Below are positions 35,363 to 43,039 of a DNA stretch of 64,000 nucleotides, piece after piece. The notes below the pieces were generated by a model that made no database searches, was not told where the DNA came from, and saw only the letters and a list, made by a program, of their open reading frames with translations. Each line of letters begins with the position of its first letter. Position 1 is the stretch's first letter. Position numbers and translations under genes: made by a program. Origin of the DNA: Maridesulfovibrio sp. (lineage in GTDB: Bacteria > Desulfobacterota > Desulfovibrionia > Desulfovibrionales > Desulfovibrionaceae); the NCBI RefSeq assembly GCF_963666665.1, contig NZ_OY762999.1, positions 1,803,501 through 1,867,500 on the forward strand, given 5' to 3'.

Positions 35363-35956
35363 CTAGCCCCTCCAAATCGGCGAGTCCACGCCGTGAATAC
35401 CCCGTGCTTCCAGCCACGGGTCGTTAGGAATATTGTCTTCCCTTCCTTCAGCCGAATCCGCCAAGCGTGCAGATTGCATGGCATTAAGATAGATGGTCCA
35501 CATTTCCCGTGCCCTAGTCGTGGAACCGGTTATGTCATCAGCCATTTCCGCAGCAAGGCGTGCGGCAAAAGCCATCACAAATGAAGGATCGAAAAGAACC
35601 GGATTGGTAACTTTTGCGGTGTAAACAGCAGAAGCACCATCCCGGTCAGTCAGAATTCTATCTCCCTCAACTACAAACTCTTCATCCGGTGAATTAAGCT
35701 GCCTGAGATGCAGGCAATCTGAAGGGAGCTGGTACTGATGCACAAAACCGAAAGCCGGATTATCTGCCAGCTTAGCCAATCTTATGCGTGAAGCAGCAAA
35801 ATTCCATGGATGCTCACGAAGGACCGCATCACGCACCTGATCATAAAAAAGATTACAGGTGACAGCCTCCTGTGAGCTGTCGCTCAATGATTCAATCAGT
35901 CTCGCGCCAAGTTTACGTAAGGCGAGATTACAAATTTTAACTTCTGAAACAGCCAT
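35363..35956 (-). CDS. Phage tail adaptor/tubular protein A (T7 gp11-like)
   Basis: 197 residues: 'VSEVKICNLALRKLGARLIESLSD', 'CNLFYDQVRDAVLREHPWNFA' and 'LPSDCLHLRQL' are characteristic of the gp11-like tail adaptor family that links portal to nozzle. First gene of the tail block, with AGGAA before the ATG and inverted repeat H2 69 bases upstream. Intact. Confidence 0.85.
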   Translation of the reverse strand: MAVSEVKICNLALRKLGARLIESLSDSSQEAVTCNLFYDQVRDAVLREHPWNFAASRIRLAKLADNPAFGFVHQYQLPSDCLHLRQLNSPDEEFVVEGDRILTDRDGASAVYTAKVTNPVLFDPSFVMAFAARLAAEMADDITGSTTRAREMWTIYLNAMQSARLADSAEGREDNIPNDPWLEARGIHGVDSPIWRG

Positions 35957-36024
35957 ATTTTTCCTGATATGCTTGGGAAATACGCTTTATTACGATCTCC
36001 TTTTCATAGTCAGGATAAAATTGA

Positions 36025-36058
36025 GGGCGGACCTGAGTAACCCGACTCAAGTCCGCCC
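36025..36058. repeat. Inverted repeat H2 (phage-block hairpin)
   Basis: GGGCGGACCTGAGT / ACTCAAGTCCGCCC, loop AACCCG. The one C-A mismatch on the plus strand becomes a U-G pair in minus-strand RNA. Lies between the histidine kinase stop (36093) and the tail block start (35956). Confidence 0.8.
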
Positions 36059-36092
36059 GTACTAATATTTTAATTCTGTTTTTTACGGCAAA

Positions 36093-38411
36093 TTAATCTT
36101 TGTAAAGAGGTAGACGGACCACAAACCGAGTGCCCTTGCCAAGTTCTGAAAAGACCTCCATAGAGCCTTTATGACGTCTTGTTATAATAAAATACGAAAT
36201 TGAAAGCCCCAGACCGGTCCCCTTACCAACTGACTTGGTGGTGTAAAAAGGTTCAAGTATCCGCTTACGAACCTCTTCGTCCATGCCCGGCCCATTGTCC
36301 TCTATTTCCAGTACAGCCATGGACCTATTTTCATGGATACGCAAAACAAAACACGGCCCGCCCTCTTCATAAGACTTCTCACCCATAGCTTCAGCACCAT
36401 TTTTCAATAAATTCAATACAACCTGCTGAATTTCAACTTCATCACATTTTATCCATGAGTTGGGAGCATCAAAATCTTTAATTATTTTAATTTTTTTAAA
36501 ATCATAATTTCTATTGTAATCATAATCCTTCATAACCAGACTCAAAGCATTCTCAACAATTGAGCCCAAATTATGCGAGGCAAAATCGCTACCGCTTTTT
36601 CGACTAAAACTAAGCATTCCGCGAACTATGGTTGCTGCCCTGAGTCCAGATTCATAAATACCATCCAAAAATTTTAAGCAATCCCTTCGTTCAAGATATT
36701 CTGTAATTGCTGAAAATGATGTCCCACACTCTTTTGCAATCATGATATTCTTTTTGCTTTCGCTCGCCAGTCGCTTTTGCAGATTCTGGACAGCACCAAC
36801 GATAGCAGCCAAAGGATTATTGATTTCATGAGCCATTCCGGCAGCAAGACCGCCGACAGACATCATCTTCTCAGACTGAATTATACGCTGCTCATTTAGC
36901 TTCCTTTCAGTGATATCCACGACAGAACCTTCAAAGATAACCTTTCCGTTTTGGTCTGTTGTCTTCCGGGCATTCATAGTAATCCATACTATCTCACCGC
37001 CCTTGCACTTCATTTTCACTTCAAAACCAGTAAGAGTTCCGGTTTCCGTCATGGCGGTAAGTAAAATATTACGGTCTACTTCATTCAGGTAAAGCTTCTT
37101 CCCGACGTTATCCAATACTTCAGTAACTTCTTCCGGTGAATCGTATCCAAAGATTGCGGCAAAAGCTGCGTTAGCAGCCATAACTCTTCCCTCAACACTG
37201 GTCTGGAAGATACCTTCCTGAGCATTATCAAATATGGAACGGTATTTAAGTTCTGAATGTCCGAGGTCTCTGCGTGTTTTATGCAGTGCCATAACGTTCT
37301 TAATCAAAACAATGACAAGAAGAATCATGAACACAAAGACAAAAACAGTACTCCATACAAGATAAAAATATTCTTCATAAAAGGAAAAAGGCTCATTAAG
37401 GACAACACTTTCTTCAGGAAGTGAGTCAATAGAAATCCCATATTTATCAAGGGACTGCCAGTCAAAGATAAATGCATTTGCTCCAATCTTAACGACAGGT
37501 ATATCTTCGGTTTTTTCCCCTGACAGAACCTTGCGGGCTACCTCGCTCATCATCACGCCCTGATGATAACCACTGATGACCTTACCGCCGATTACACCGT
37601 CACGAAGATTAAACCGCAGAAGACAATATACTGGAACCGGACTATCCTTTGTAAGGATACTGCCCAGCTTCTCATATGTTACATATTTACCATCCCGATC
37701 AGAGTAATAAACACCAAGCAGCACAACGCTGCCAGATTTCAAGGAATGAATCTTGTTCCGCAATCCGGCAATGGTAAGATTTTCATTATATTCAATACTG
37801 ACACGATCTCTGAACGGTTCCAGATTCCGCTTTATCGTGGATTCCCAAGCCCGACCTGTTTTTAGATAATCATTAATCACATAGATGGATTTTGTTTCCG
37901 GTAACTGCTTAAGGATACTTTCCACGGTTTCGCGCGAAGACATTACTTCCGCCACCCCGGTAATTCCTTTTACACCTTTGATCTGATCATCTGAAAAATC
38001 ATTAACCCCGCAAAAGACCACCGGAACATCAGGAAAAAGATCATTACGATTTTCCAACAGAAAATCGAAAGCATTGTTGTCAGAAGACAGGATTAAAGAC
38101 AGATGTATATTTTTGAATTTTGATTCAAGCAGATTTCTGATTCTTGCATAATATTCAGCAGAATGATGCCGTTTGGTATCCATATATTCGATATGCAGAA
38201 CTAGATCTTTATAAGGCGGTACCAGTAGGGTATCACGAATTCCCTTTTCAATATTGGCAACCCAAGACATTCCGGAGTGATAAGAATGAAGGACCAGAAC
38301 ATGGCGCACTTCCTCTGCACGGACAGGTAAAGCCATAAAAAGAAAAATAACTGCAAGCCCGAATAGTCGCAATAATTCACTGCGAATATATTTGCATATC
38401 ACTTTTGTCAT
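36093..38411 (-). CDS. Sensor histidine kinase with ABC_sub_bind periplasmic domain and PAS
   Basis: 772 residues. Signal/anchor helix (~15-32), a periplasmic ABC_sub_bind-type domain (about 35-330: 'VLVLHSYHSGMSWVANIEKGI', 'SGYHQGVMMSEVARKVLSGEKTEDIPVV'), a membrane helix (~348-372), PAS/PAC (~390-500), HisKA with 'AGMAHEINNPLAAIVGA' (His near 527) and HATPase_c ('LLKNGAEAMGE', 'IEDNGPGMDEEV', 'GKGTGLGLSI'). An extracellular ligand, possibly an amino acid or aromatic, is sensed and signalled through an unlinked response regulator. It sits between two phage blocks, divergent from psiE. Confidence 0.92.
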   Translation of the reverse strand: MTKVICKYIRSELLRLFGLAVIFLFMALPVRAEEVRHVLVLHSYHSGMSWVANIEKGIRDTLLVPPYKDLVLHIEYMDTKRHHSAEYYARIRNLLESKFKNIHLSLILSSDNNAFDFLLENRNDLFPDVPVVFCGVNDFSDDQIKGVKGITGVAEVMSSRETVESILKQLPETKSIYVINDYLKTGRAWESTIKRNLEPFRDRVSIEYNENLTIAGLRNKIHSLKSGSVVLLGVYYSDRDGKYVTYEKLGSILTKDSPVPVYCLLRFNLRDGVIGGKVISGYHQGVMMSEVARKVLSGEKTEDIPVVKIGANAFIFDWQSLDKYGISIDSLPEESVVLNEPFSFYEEYFYLVWSTVFVFVFMILLVIVLIKNVMALHKTRRDLGHSELKYRSIFDNAQEGIFQTSVEGRVMAANAAFAAIFGYDSPEEVTEVLDNVGKKLYLNEVDRNILLTAMTETGTLTGFEVKMKCKGGEIVWITMNARKTTDQNGKVIFEGSVVDITERKLNEQRIIQSEKMMSVGGLAAGMAHEINNPLAAIVGAVQNLQKRLASESKKNIMIAKECGTSFSAITEYLERRDCLKFLDGIYESGLRAATIVRGMLSFSRKSGSDFASHNLGSIVENALSLVMKDYDYNRNYDFKKIKIIKDFDAPNSWIKCDEVEIQQVVLNLLKNGAEAMGEKSYEEGGPCFVLRIHENRSMAVLEIEDNGPGMDEEVRKRILEPFYTTKSVGKGTGLGLSISYFIITRRHKGSMEVFSELGKGTRFVVRLPLYKD

Positions 38412-38582
38412 ATAAAATAACTAGCACAGTTTACGGGCTAAATCTACGCAGGACTGAATAAGGACTACAATTTCTTCGGAATTTACAATTTAAAAATTTA
38501 TTATCCGGCCCACTGTTTTTTATAAATATTACCTGCTAAAGTAGAGTAGAAATATCCTCAACATTGCGAGCGAGGTTTACCT

Positions 38583-39086
38583 ATGTTCTTTTTTGATAAG
38601 AAAACTTCTGCAAACCCATGCTCTGACCCTATAATAGACAGATTATGGGTGTTGATACGCTTCTCTGTGCGCATTCTGGCAATTCTGATGACTCTTGTCA
38701 TAATCTGGGGGATACTTGATGTAATATGGGTTCTTTACCAGCGAATGAGAACACCTCCTATCTACTTGTTAAATATCAATGATATCTTAGCAACTTTCGG
38801 AGCTTTCATGGCAGTGCTGATTGCCATCGAAATATTTGCGAATATAATAATATATCTTGAATACAAGATGATTCATCTAAAACTTGTCATAGCCACAGCA
38901 CTAATGGCCGCTGCACGAAAAGTAATTGTACTTGATTTCAAAGAAATAGATTACATGCAGGCGATATCACTAGGCCTAATACTCCTCGCATTAGGAGGAT
39001 GTTACTGGATGGTATGTGATAAGGAGGCCGACACCCCAAAAGTTTTTTTAAACGGCCCAAATGACAATTGCGAAATTGAAAAGTAA
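38583..39086 (+). CDS. PsiE-like phosphate-starvation-inducible membrane protein
   Basis: 167 residues, four membrane helices. 'NINDILATFGAFMAVLIAIEIFANIIIYLEY' and 'ALMAAARKVIVLDFKEIDYMQAISLGLILLALGGCYWM' match the PsiE family (PF06146), whose biochemical function is unknown. The last bases overlap a possible upstream start of the following universal-stress gene; the two are likely co-transcribed. Confidence 0.82.
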   Translation: MFFFDKKTSANPCSDPIIDRLWVLIRFSVRILAILMTLVIIWGILDVIWVLYQRMRTPPIYLLNINDILATFGAFMAVLIAIEIFANIIIYLEYKMIHLKLVIATALMAAARKVIVLDFKEIDYMQAISLGLILLALGGCYWMVCDKEADTPKVFLNGPNDNCEIEK

Positions 39087-39111
39087 CAGGTCTAAATCAA
39101 AAGAGGATTAT

Positions 39112-40020
39112 ATGACAAAACAAATCTTACTTTACCTTGGTACTGAAATAGATACCCCACTGATTAAACATGTACTTGATTTTGCGGACAAGAGCGGAGC
39201 CGGCATTACCGTTTTGCATGTTTTTGAAAATCCCAAAACATCTGTACTCGACTATTTCAACACTCAGGGAAAGGATTTAAAAAAATATATCCTCGATGGG
39301 CACAACGCCAATTTGCAATCTGCTTTGGAAAAAGAAAACTTAGAGAAAAGCCGCATCAAATTTTCAGTTCGATGGGGCAAGGGTTTCATTGAGTGCATAA
39401 AGGCAGTTAACGAAAATAAATATGATCTGGTCATTTGCCCGCAAACGACACAAGAAAAAGCTCCGGACAGCACCGTAATGCATCTGTTACGAAAATGCCC
39501 TTGTCCGGTCTGGATCCACCACGGTCATCTCTGGCGGGGAGCGGTGAGGATTCTTGCGGCAATCGGACCTTTTGATAATTCACCGGGAAACGAATCGTTA
39601 AACAGCAACATCCTCAAACATGCAGCAGAACTAAGCCGTGTTCTTGGCGGAAAACTGCATGTAATGCATTGCTGGAAAGGCTATCTGGAAGGCGTCACCG
39701 CCAACCCATATTTTTCGGAAAATGAAGTGGAAAAATATCTGGATTATGAAAAAAGCAGTAGCGAAAGAGCCTTCGAGAACCTGATTGAGGCCACTTCCTT
39801 CCCGAATGAACCCCGCAAAGTAATCATGCACGGCGACCCCGGCATATTAATACCGGAATATGCACTGGAAAAGAAAATGGACATAGTCGTGATGGGAAGC
39901 GTGGCGCGTTCCGGCATAGCGGGTTTACTCATCGGCAATACCGCTGAAAAAGTAGCAGGAGCTCTTACGGAATCATTATTGGCCATCAAGCCTGCCGGCT
40001 TCATATCTCCTGTAAAATAA
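39112..40020 (+). CDS. Tandem universal stress protein
   Basis: 302 residues from the ATG at 39112 (AGAGGA six bases upstream). Two UspA-type Rossmann-like domains (about 3-140 and 150-297). The second keeps the ATP-binding motif 'MGSVARSGIAGLLIGNTAEKV'; the first has a degenerate version ('CPQTTQEKAPDSTVMHLLRK'). Cytoplasmic stress protein, partnered with the PsiE-like gene upstream. Confidence 0.88.
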   Translation: MTKQILLYLGTEIDTPLIKHVLDFADKSGAGITVLHVFENPKTSVLDYFNTQGKDLKKYILDGHNANLQSALEKENLEKSRIKFSVRWGKGFIECIKAVNENKYDLVICPQTTQEKAPDSTVMHLLRKCPCPVWIHHGHLWRGAVRILAAIGPFDNSPGNESLNSNILKHAAELSRVLGGKLHVMHCWKGYLEGVTANPYFSENEVEKYLDYEKSSSERAFENLIEATSFPNEPRKVIMHGDPGILIPEYALEKKMDIVVMGSVARSGIAGLLIGNTAEKVAGALTESLLAIKPAGFISPVK

Positions 40021-40038
40021 TTATTCCCTAACAAAAAG

Positions 40039-40069
40039 AAATCCCCGGTCAATACAGACCGGGGATTTT
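40039..40069. terminator. Bidirectional terminator between usp gene and phage head block
   Basis: AAATCCCCGGTC / GACCGGGGATTT, 12-bp perfect stem with a six-base loop and T-rich sequence on both sides. Confidence 0.9.
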
Positions 40070-40102
40070 ACTTTTGTACTGATTCAAAATGCTAAAACCA
40101 GA

Positions 40103-40300
40103 CTAGTTTGCTCTCTCCTCTTTCTTAGTTCTAGGCATAGCTTTTTTAGCGGCTGGCTTTGTCTTAGGTCCTCCCGCAGGTTCAAAATGCTCCGCAACCT
40201 CAACACCATCAGCATAATCAACAGTCATACCAGCTTTGAAATGCTGTAATTTACCTTGCGGATTCCTCACGTAACAATCTTTTTTACAGACGTATTTCAC
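40103..40300 (-). CDS. Small phage head-block protein
   Basis: 65 residues with a compact N-terminal part ('MKYVCKKDCYVRNPQGKLQHFKAGMTVDY') and a Lys/Ala-rich tail ('KTKPAAKKAMPRTKKEERAN'). Last gene of the head block, 12 bases after the Bbp16-like gene. The basic tail could bind DNA or a capsid face; family not recognised. Confidence 0.65.
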   Translation of the reverse strand: MKYVCKKDCYVRNPQGKLQHFKAGMTVDYADGVEVAEHFEPAGGPKTKPAAKKAMPRTKKEERAN

Positions 40301-40312
40301 TTACACACCAGC

Positions 40313-40705
40313 CTAAACGTTAGTCTGATCATCCATGATCAGATAGCCGCTGACTTTTCCGGCAGTGGCGTTGCTTCCTGTCACAGTGAAAGAAAGTCTC
40401 AGGAATCCCTTATGCGTCACGGGCAGGGAAGGCAGAGGAAAGCTGTAGCCCTGCTTAAGCTCCGCCACAGGCATGGAACCGGATTCGAAAAGAGTATCAA
40501 ACAGGGAAAAATCATCAGTCCCGGAAGCCTGTACGCCCACACGCAGACTGGTCAGGGTGGCAAAATCTTCGCCATCAACCATAACCTTGAGCCTGACATT
40601 ACCACCGGAACCGCAATCTTCACCTACATTGATTACATTCTGGGAAACAGCGCTGGCAGTAACGGCCTGTTCATCACAAAAACAAAGTTCTTTATCAAGA
40701 TACAT
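40313..40705 (-). CDS. Phage structural protein, Bbp16-like
   Basis: 130 residues, beta-rich ('VKVMVDGEDFATLTSLRVGVQASGTDDFSLFDTLFESG', 'LPVTHKGFLRLSFTV'). It follows the major capsid gene, as Bbp16 (capsid cement) accompanies Bbp17 in Bordetella phage BPP-1-type heads. Likely a capsid decoration protein. Assignment relies on memory of the family plus gene order. Confidence 0.65.
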   Translation of the reverse strand: MYLDKELCFCDEQAVTASAVSQNVINVGEDCGSGGNVRLKVMVDGEDFATLTSLRVGVQASGTDDFSLFDTLFESGSMPVAELKQGYSFPLPSLPVTHKGFLRLSFTVTGSNATAGKVSGYLIMDDQTNV

Positions 40706-40723
40706 ATTCTTTACTCCTTTCAG

Positions 40724-41692
40724 TTACGCACTGATTGCTGCTTCGGTGTTGAGAATGGAATCCACGCGGCGGACCGGACACCCCCAAAAGGTGGTTACAG
40801 GCTTACCTTCCCAGTTCTCGGTCTTGAGCATGACGTTGTTTTTGTCAGAAGCCTCAATATCGAGCAGTGTTTTCACAGTCTGGTTGCAGTAAATGGCAGT
40901 TCTGCCCATGTTGGTATTGGGTATCATGTTCAAGCCTTCAATCAGCGCATGGCGCAGGGAATTGGAACCGATGTTTTTGGGATCAATGGAAGCAATGCGC
41001 ACCACATAACGCCAGTCGCGAACAACAAGGCCGGGAGTCCATTTGTAATGGGTACGCAGTCCCTGATACTTGCCGCCATTAATATCTTCGAGAGTAACTT
41101 CACCGAGGTCCTTATGACTCAGACCGTTGGAACTGCCTTTGGGGAAAGTGAAATGGACGGTCTGATCCGACCAGCACACAATCCAAATAGATGTGCAGTT
41201 GTTACCTGTTCCACCGAAGTTGATGACGTTCTTATCTTCAAGGGAGTTGAAACGCGGTGCAAGACCGAGGAATTTTTCAGGCTCCAGCGCGGTATCACCG
41301 TAAACAAAGGTGTCGGCAAATTCCCTGTTCATGGCTTCAAGGAAAGCGCGCTCTTCTGAAGTACGGAAGTTGGAAGAATGACCGTTGAGATCGGAAAGAG
41401 CTTTGTCCATTTCCGCATAGGATTCGAGCATACCGCAAGTATCATCGATCTGCTTGGTGCGGGATTTACTGGGCTTGATGCCGTAGTTAAGCTTACGCCA
41501 GCTGACAGTAGGCAGATCAGTACGCACGGTAGTACGGTGCCCAGTGGGCAGGTTGCCTTCCACCCATGCGGCGTCATCGAGGATTTCGTTAGTGTGGGCC
41601 AGAACTTCGGTGATCTCGGCCACTTTGCCGTTAGGATCAAGACGTCCGCTCCAGTCGGAAAGGGTAAGTGCATTCATACCAAGAGTTGCCAT
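40724..41692 (-). CDS. Phage major capsid protein, BPP-1 Bbp17-like
   Basis: 322 residues. Features of the BPP-1/Bbp17-type HK97-fold capsid: 'MNALTLSDWSGRLDPNGKVAEITEVLAHTNEILDDAAWVEGNLPTG' region, 'LPTVSWRKLNYGIKPSKS', 'NREFADTFVYGDTALEPEKF', 'VVRDWRYVVRIASID' and the C-terminal 'FWGCPVRRVDSILNTE'. Intact, preceded by AAGGAG, in order after the scaffold-like gene. It would form the icosahedral head. Confidence 0.85.
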   Translation of the reverse strand: MATLGMNALTLSDWSGRLDPNGKVAEITEVLAHTNEILDDAAWVEGNLPTGHRTTVRTDLPTVSWRKLNYGIKPSKSRTKQIDDTCGMLESYAEMDKALSDLNGHSSNFRTSEERAFLEAMNREFADTFVYGDTALEPEKFLGLAPRFNSLEDKNVINFGGTGNNCTSIWIVCWSDQTVHFTFPKGSSNGLSHKDLGEVTLEDINGGKYQGLRTHYKWTPGLVVRDWRYVVRIASIDPKNIGSNSLRHALIEGLNMIPNTNMGRTAIYCNQTVKTLLDIEASDKNNVMLKTENWEGKPVTTFWGCPVRRVDSILNTEAAISA

Positions 41693-41780
41693 AATTAATT
41701 CTCCTTACAAGATTCGGCCCTCTTGGGAGCTCTTAATTACATGACGCTTCAAGCGTTCTTATATGCGCTACGCGCTATTG

Positions 41781-42419
41781 TCAGATCGGCTGATTGGGAT
41801 AAAGGATTTCCCCGATTGTCTTTTTCCGGGGAGTATTCCTTGTACTGTCTACGTAGGAATCTTCCGTAAGACGCCTGCCTACATTGTAAAAGGCTTTAAC
41901 AACCTCAGGATGGCAGGAATACCCGGATTCCCTGATCATTTTGGCAAGAACCGGGGAAGCAAAAGCCTGCAGGGCCTTATTGGCCACCCCCATATTCTTG
42001 CGATAGTTGTTTCCGTGCCAGCCGGGAAGCGCACGGGTCTGGCGCTCCCACTCACCAGCCTGTGTCTGGTGGTCCTGATAACGGGCAGCTTCAAGGGAAT
42101 TATGAAAATCCACCAGTTTCTGAGCCATTTCTCCGCTTACCCCGTTCTCATGTGCGAACTGACGGAATTGACAGTCCACATAAGGGTCTACCCCATCCGG
42201 CATACCGTAATCCAGTTCATACGCATCAGGAGCATTTGGAACCGGGTTATCCAGCAACTGCTCGGCTTCATCGACAGTGCGACATTCCTGTTCCTCGACA
42301 AACTCATCCTCCAGCAATGCATCACCGCCGAGTACCGGTTCTGGAACCTCATCTTTCATCTTTGCCTGCGGAGAGTAATGATCCGGCTGCGGATCATCAC
42401 CAACCGGAAAATCCATCAT
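41781..42419 (-). CDS. Phage scaffold-like protein (Bbp18 position)
   Basis: 212 residues with an acidic Pro/Glu-rich start ('DDPQPDHYSPQAKMKDEVPEPVL') and a helical remainder ('HENGVSGEMAQKLVDFHNSLEAARYQDHQTQAGEW', 'VANKALQAFASPVLAKMIRESGY'). Acidic-helical composition and position just before the major capsid gene fit a head scaffolding or protease-scaffold protein. It overlaps the upstream gene by four bases. No catalytic motif seen. Confidence 0.7.
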   Translation of the reverse strand: MMDFPVGDDPQPDHYSPQAKMKDEVPEPVLGGDALLEDEFVEEQECRTVDEAEQLLDNPVPNAPDAYELDYGMPDGVDPYVDCQFRQFAHENGVSGEMAQKLVDFHNSLEAARYQDHQTQAGEWERQTRALPGWHGNNYRKNMGVANKALQAFASPVLAKMIRESGYSCHPEVVKAFYNVGRRLTEDSYVDSTRNTPRKKTIGEILYPNQPI

Positions 42420-42751
42420 TTTCGTTCCTCCTCTTCTTTTCTCATTTGCTCAGCCCGTTCACGGATAATGGAAAGGTAAATTTCCTCATCAGCGCCGATA
42501 ACCGGGCCAAGTACATTTTCAACAACAAAATCATGAACGGCCACGTTGCGGTAAATATCGCTCTCTTTGGCATATAGAAGCGCATTCACCCCGCCCTGCT
42601 CCAGCAGAAAAGTAAACACCCTCTTGCCGTGCGGAGTATTGAATGTAGCCCTCACATCGGACAGGAACTGTTCGTTGATCCTGCGCTGTTCCTCTCGAAC
42701 CTTTTCAGCCTCACGCTGTTCATCCTCCAGAAAACCGGAGTCCGTCGTCAT
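42416..42751 (-). CDS. Small phage structural protein, Bbp19-like
   Basis: 111 helical residues with a highly charged N-terminus ('EDEQREAEKVREEQRRINEQFL') and 'TPHGKRVFTFLLEQGGVNALLY', which resembles the Bbp19 family found upstream of scaffolds in BPP-1-like podoviruses. First gene of the head block. The ATG is preceded by AAGGAGG. Portal and terminase, expected just upstream in such phages, are absent. Confidence 0.7.
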   Translation of the reverse strand: MTTDSGFLEDEQREAEKVREEQRRINEQFLSDVRATFNTPHGKRVFTFLLEQGGVNALLYAKESDIYRNVAVHDFVVENVLGPVIGADEEIYLSIIRERAEQMRKEEEERK

Positions 42752-42892
42752 TAAATCCTGCCTCCTTGCTAAAAGTCTAAAATAATTTTGCGAAGGAGAT
42801 ATGGCTGTGAAGCATACCTATATTTACGAATCAACGAATTATGCGGTCGTTCAGTGGCCTCATTCGCCCCCTTCGAAATACATAATATGCAG

Positions 42893-42930
42893 CAGGGCGG
42901 ACCTGAATCAGATGACTCGGGTCCGCCCTG
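42893..42930. repeat. Inverted repeat H3 (phage-block hairpin)
   Basis: CAGGGCGGACCTGAAT / ACTCGGGTCCGCCCTG with a six-base loop; core identical to H1 and H2. It lies 142 bases upstream of the first head-block gene. Confidence 0.8.
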
Positions 42931-43039
42931 TAATAATTTCTGATAAAATGCCCTTAATACGTCAAAATCCGTCTTGTTCCCTTTGAAGAAGATATGGCAT
43001 ACAATTCCCAGACATTAAATCCATGCAAAGTGAGCACAC

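Noticed and set aside
27635..35956. Diversity-generating retroelement, as in BPP-1
   Set aside because: Head proteins resemble BPP-1, but no reverse transcriptase, accessory gene or template/variable repeat pair is present.
42801..42986. 61-codon plus-strand ORF with a perfect AAGGAG site
   Set aside because: It reads through inverted repeat H3 and has no recognisable features. It could be the start of a truncated gene at the phage boundary but is not supported as a real CDS.
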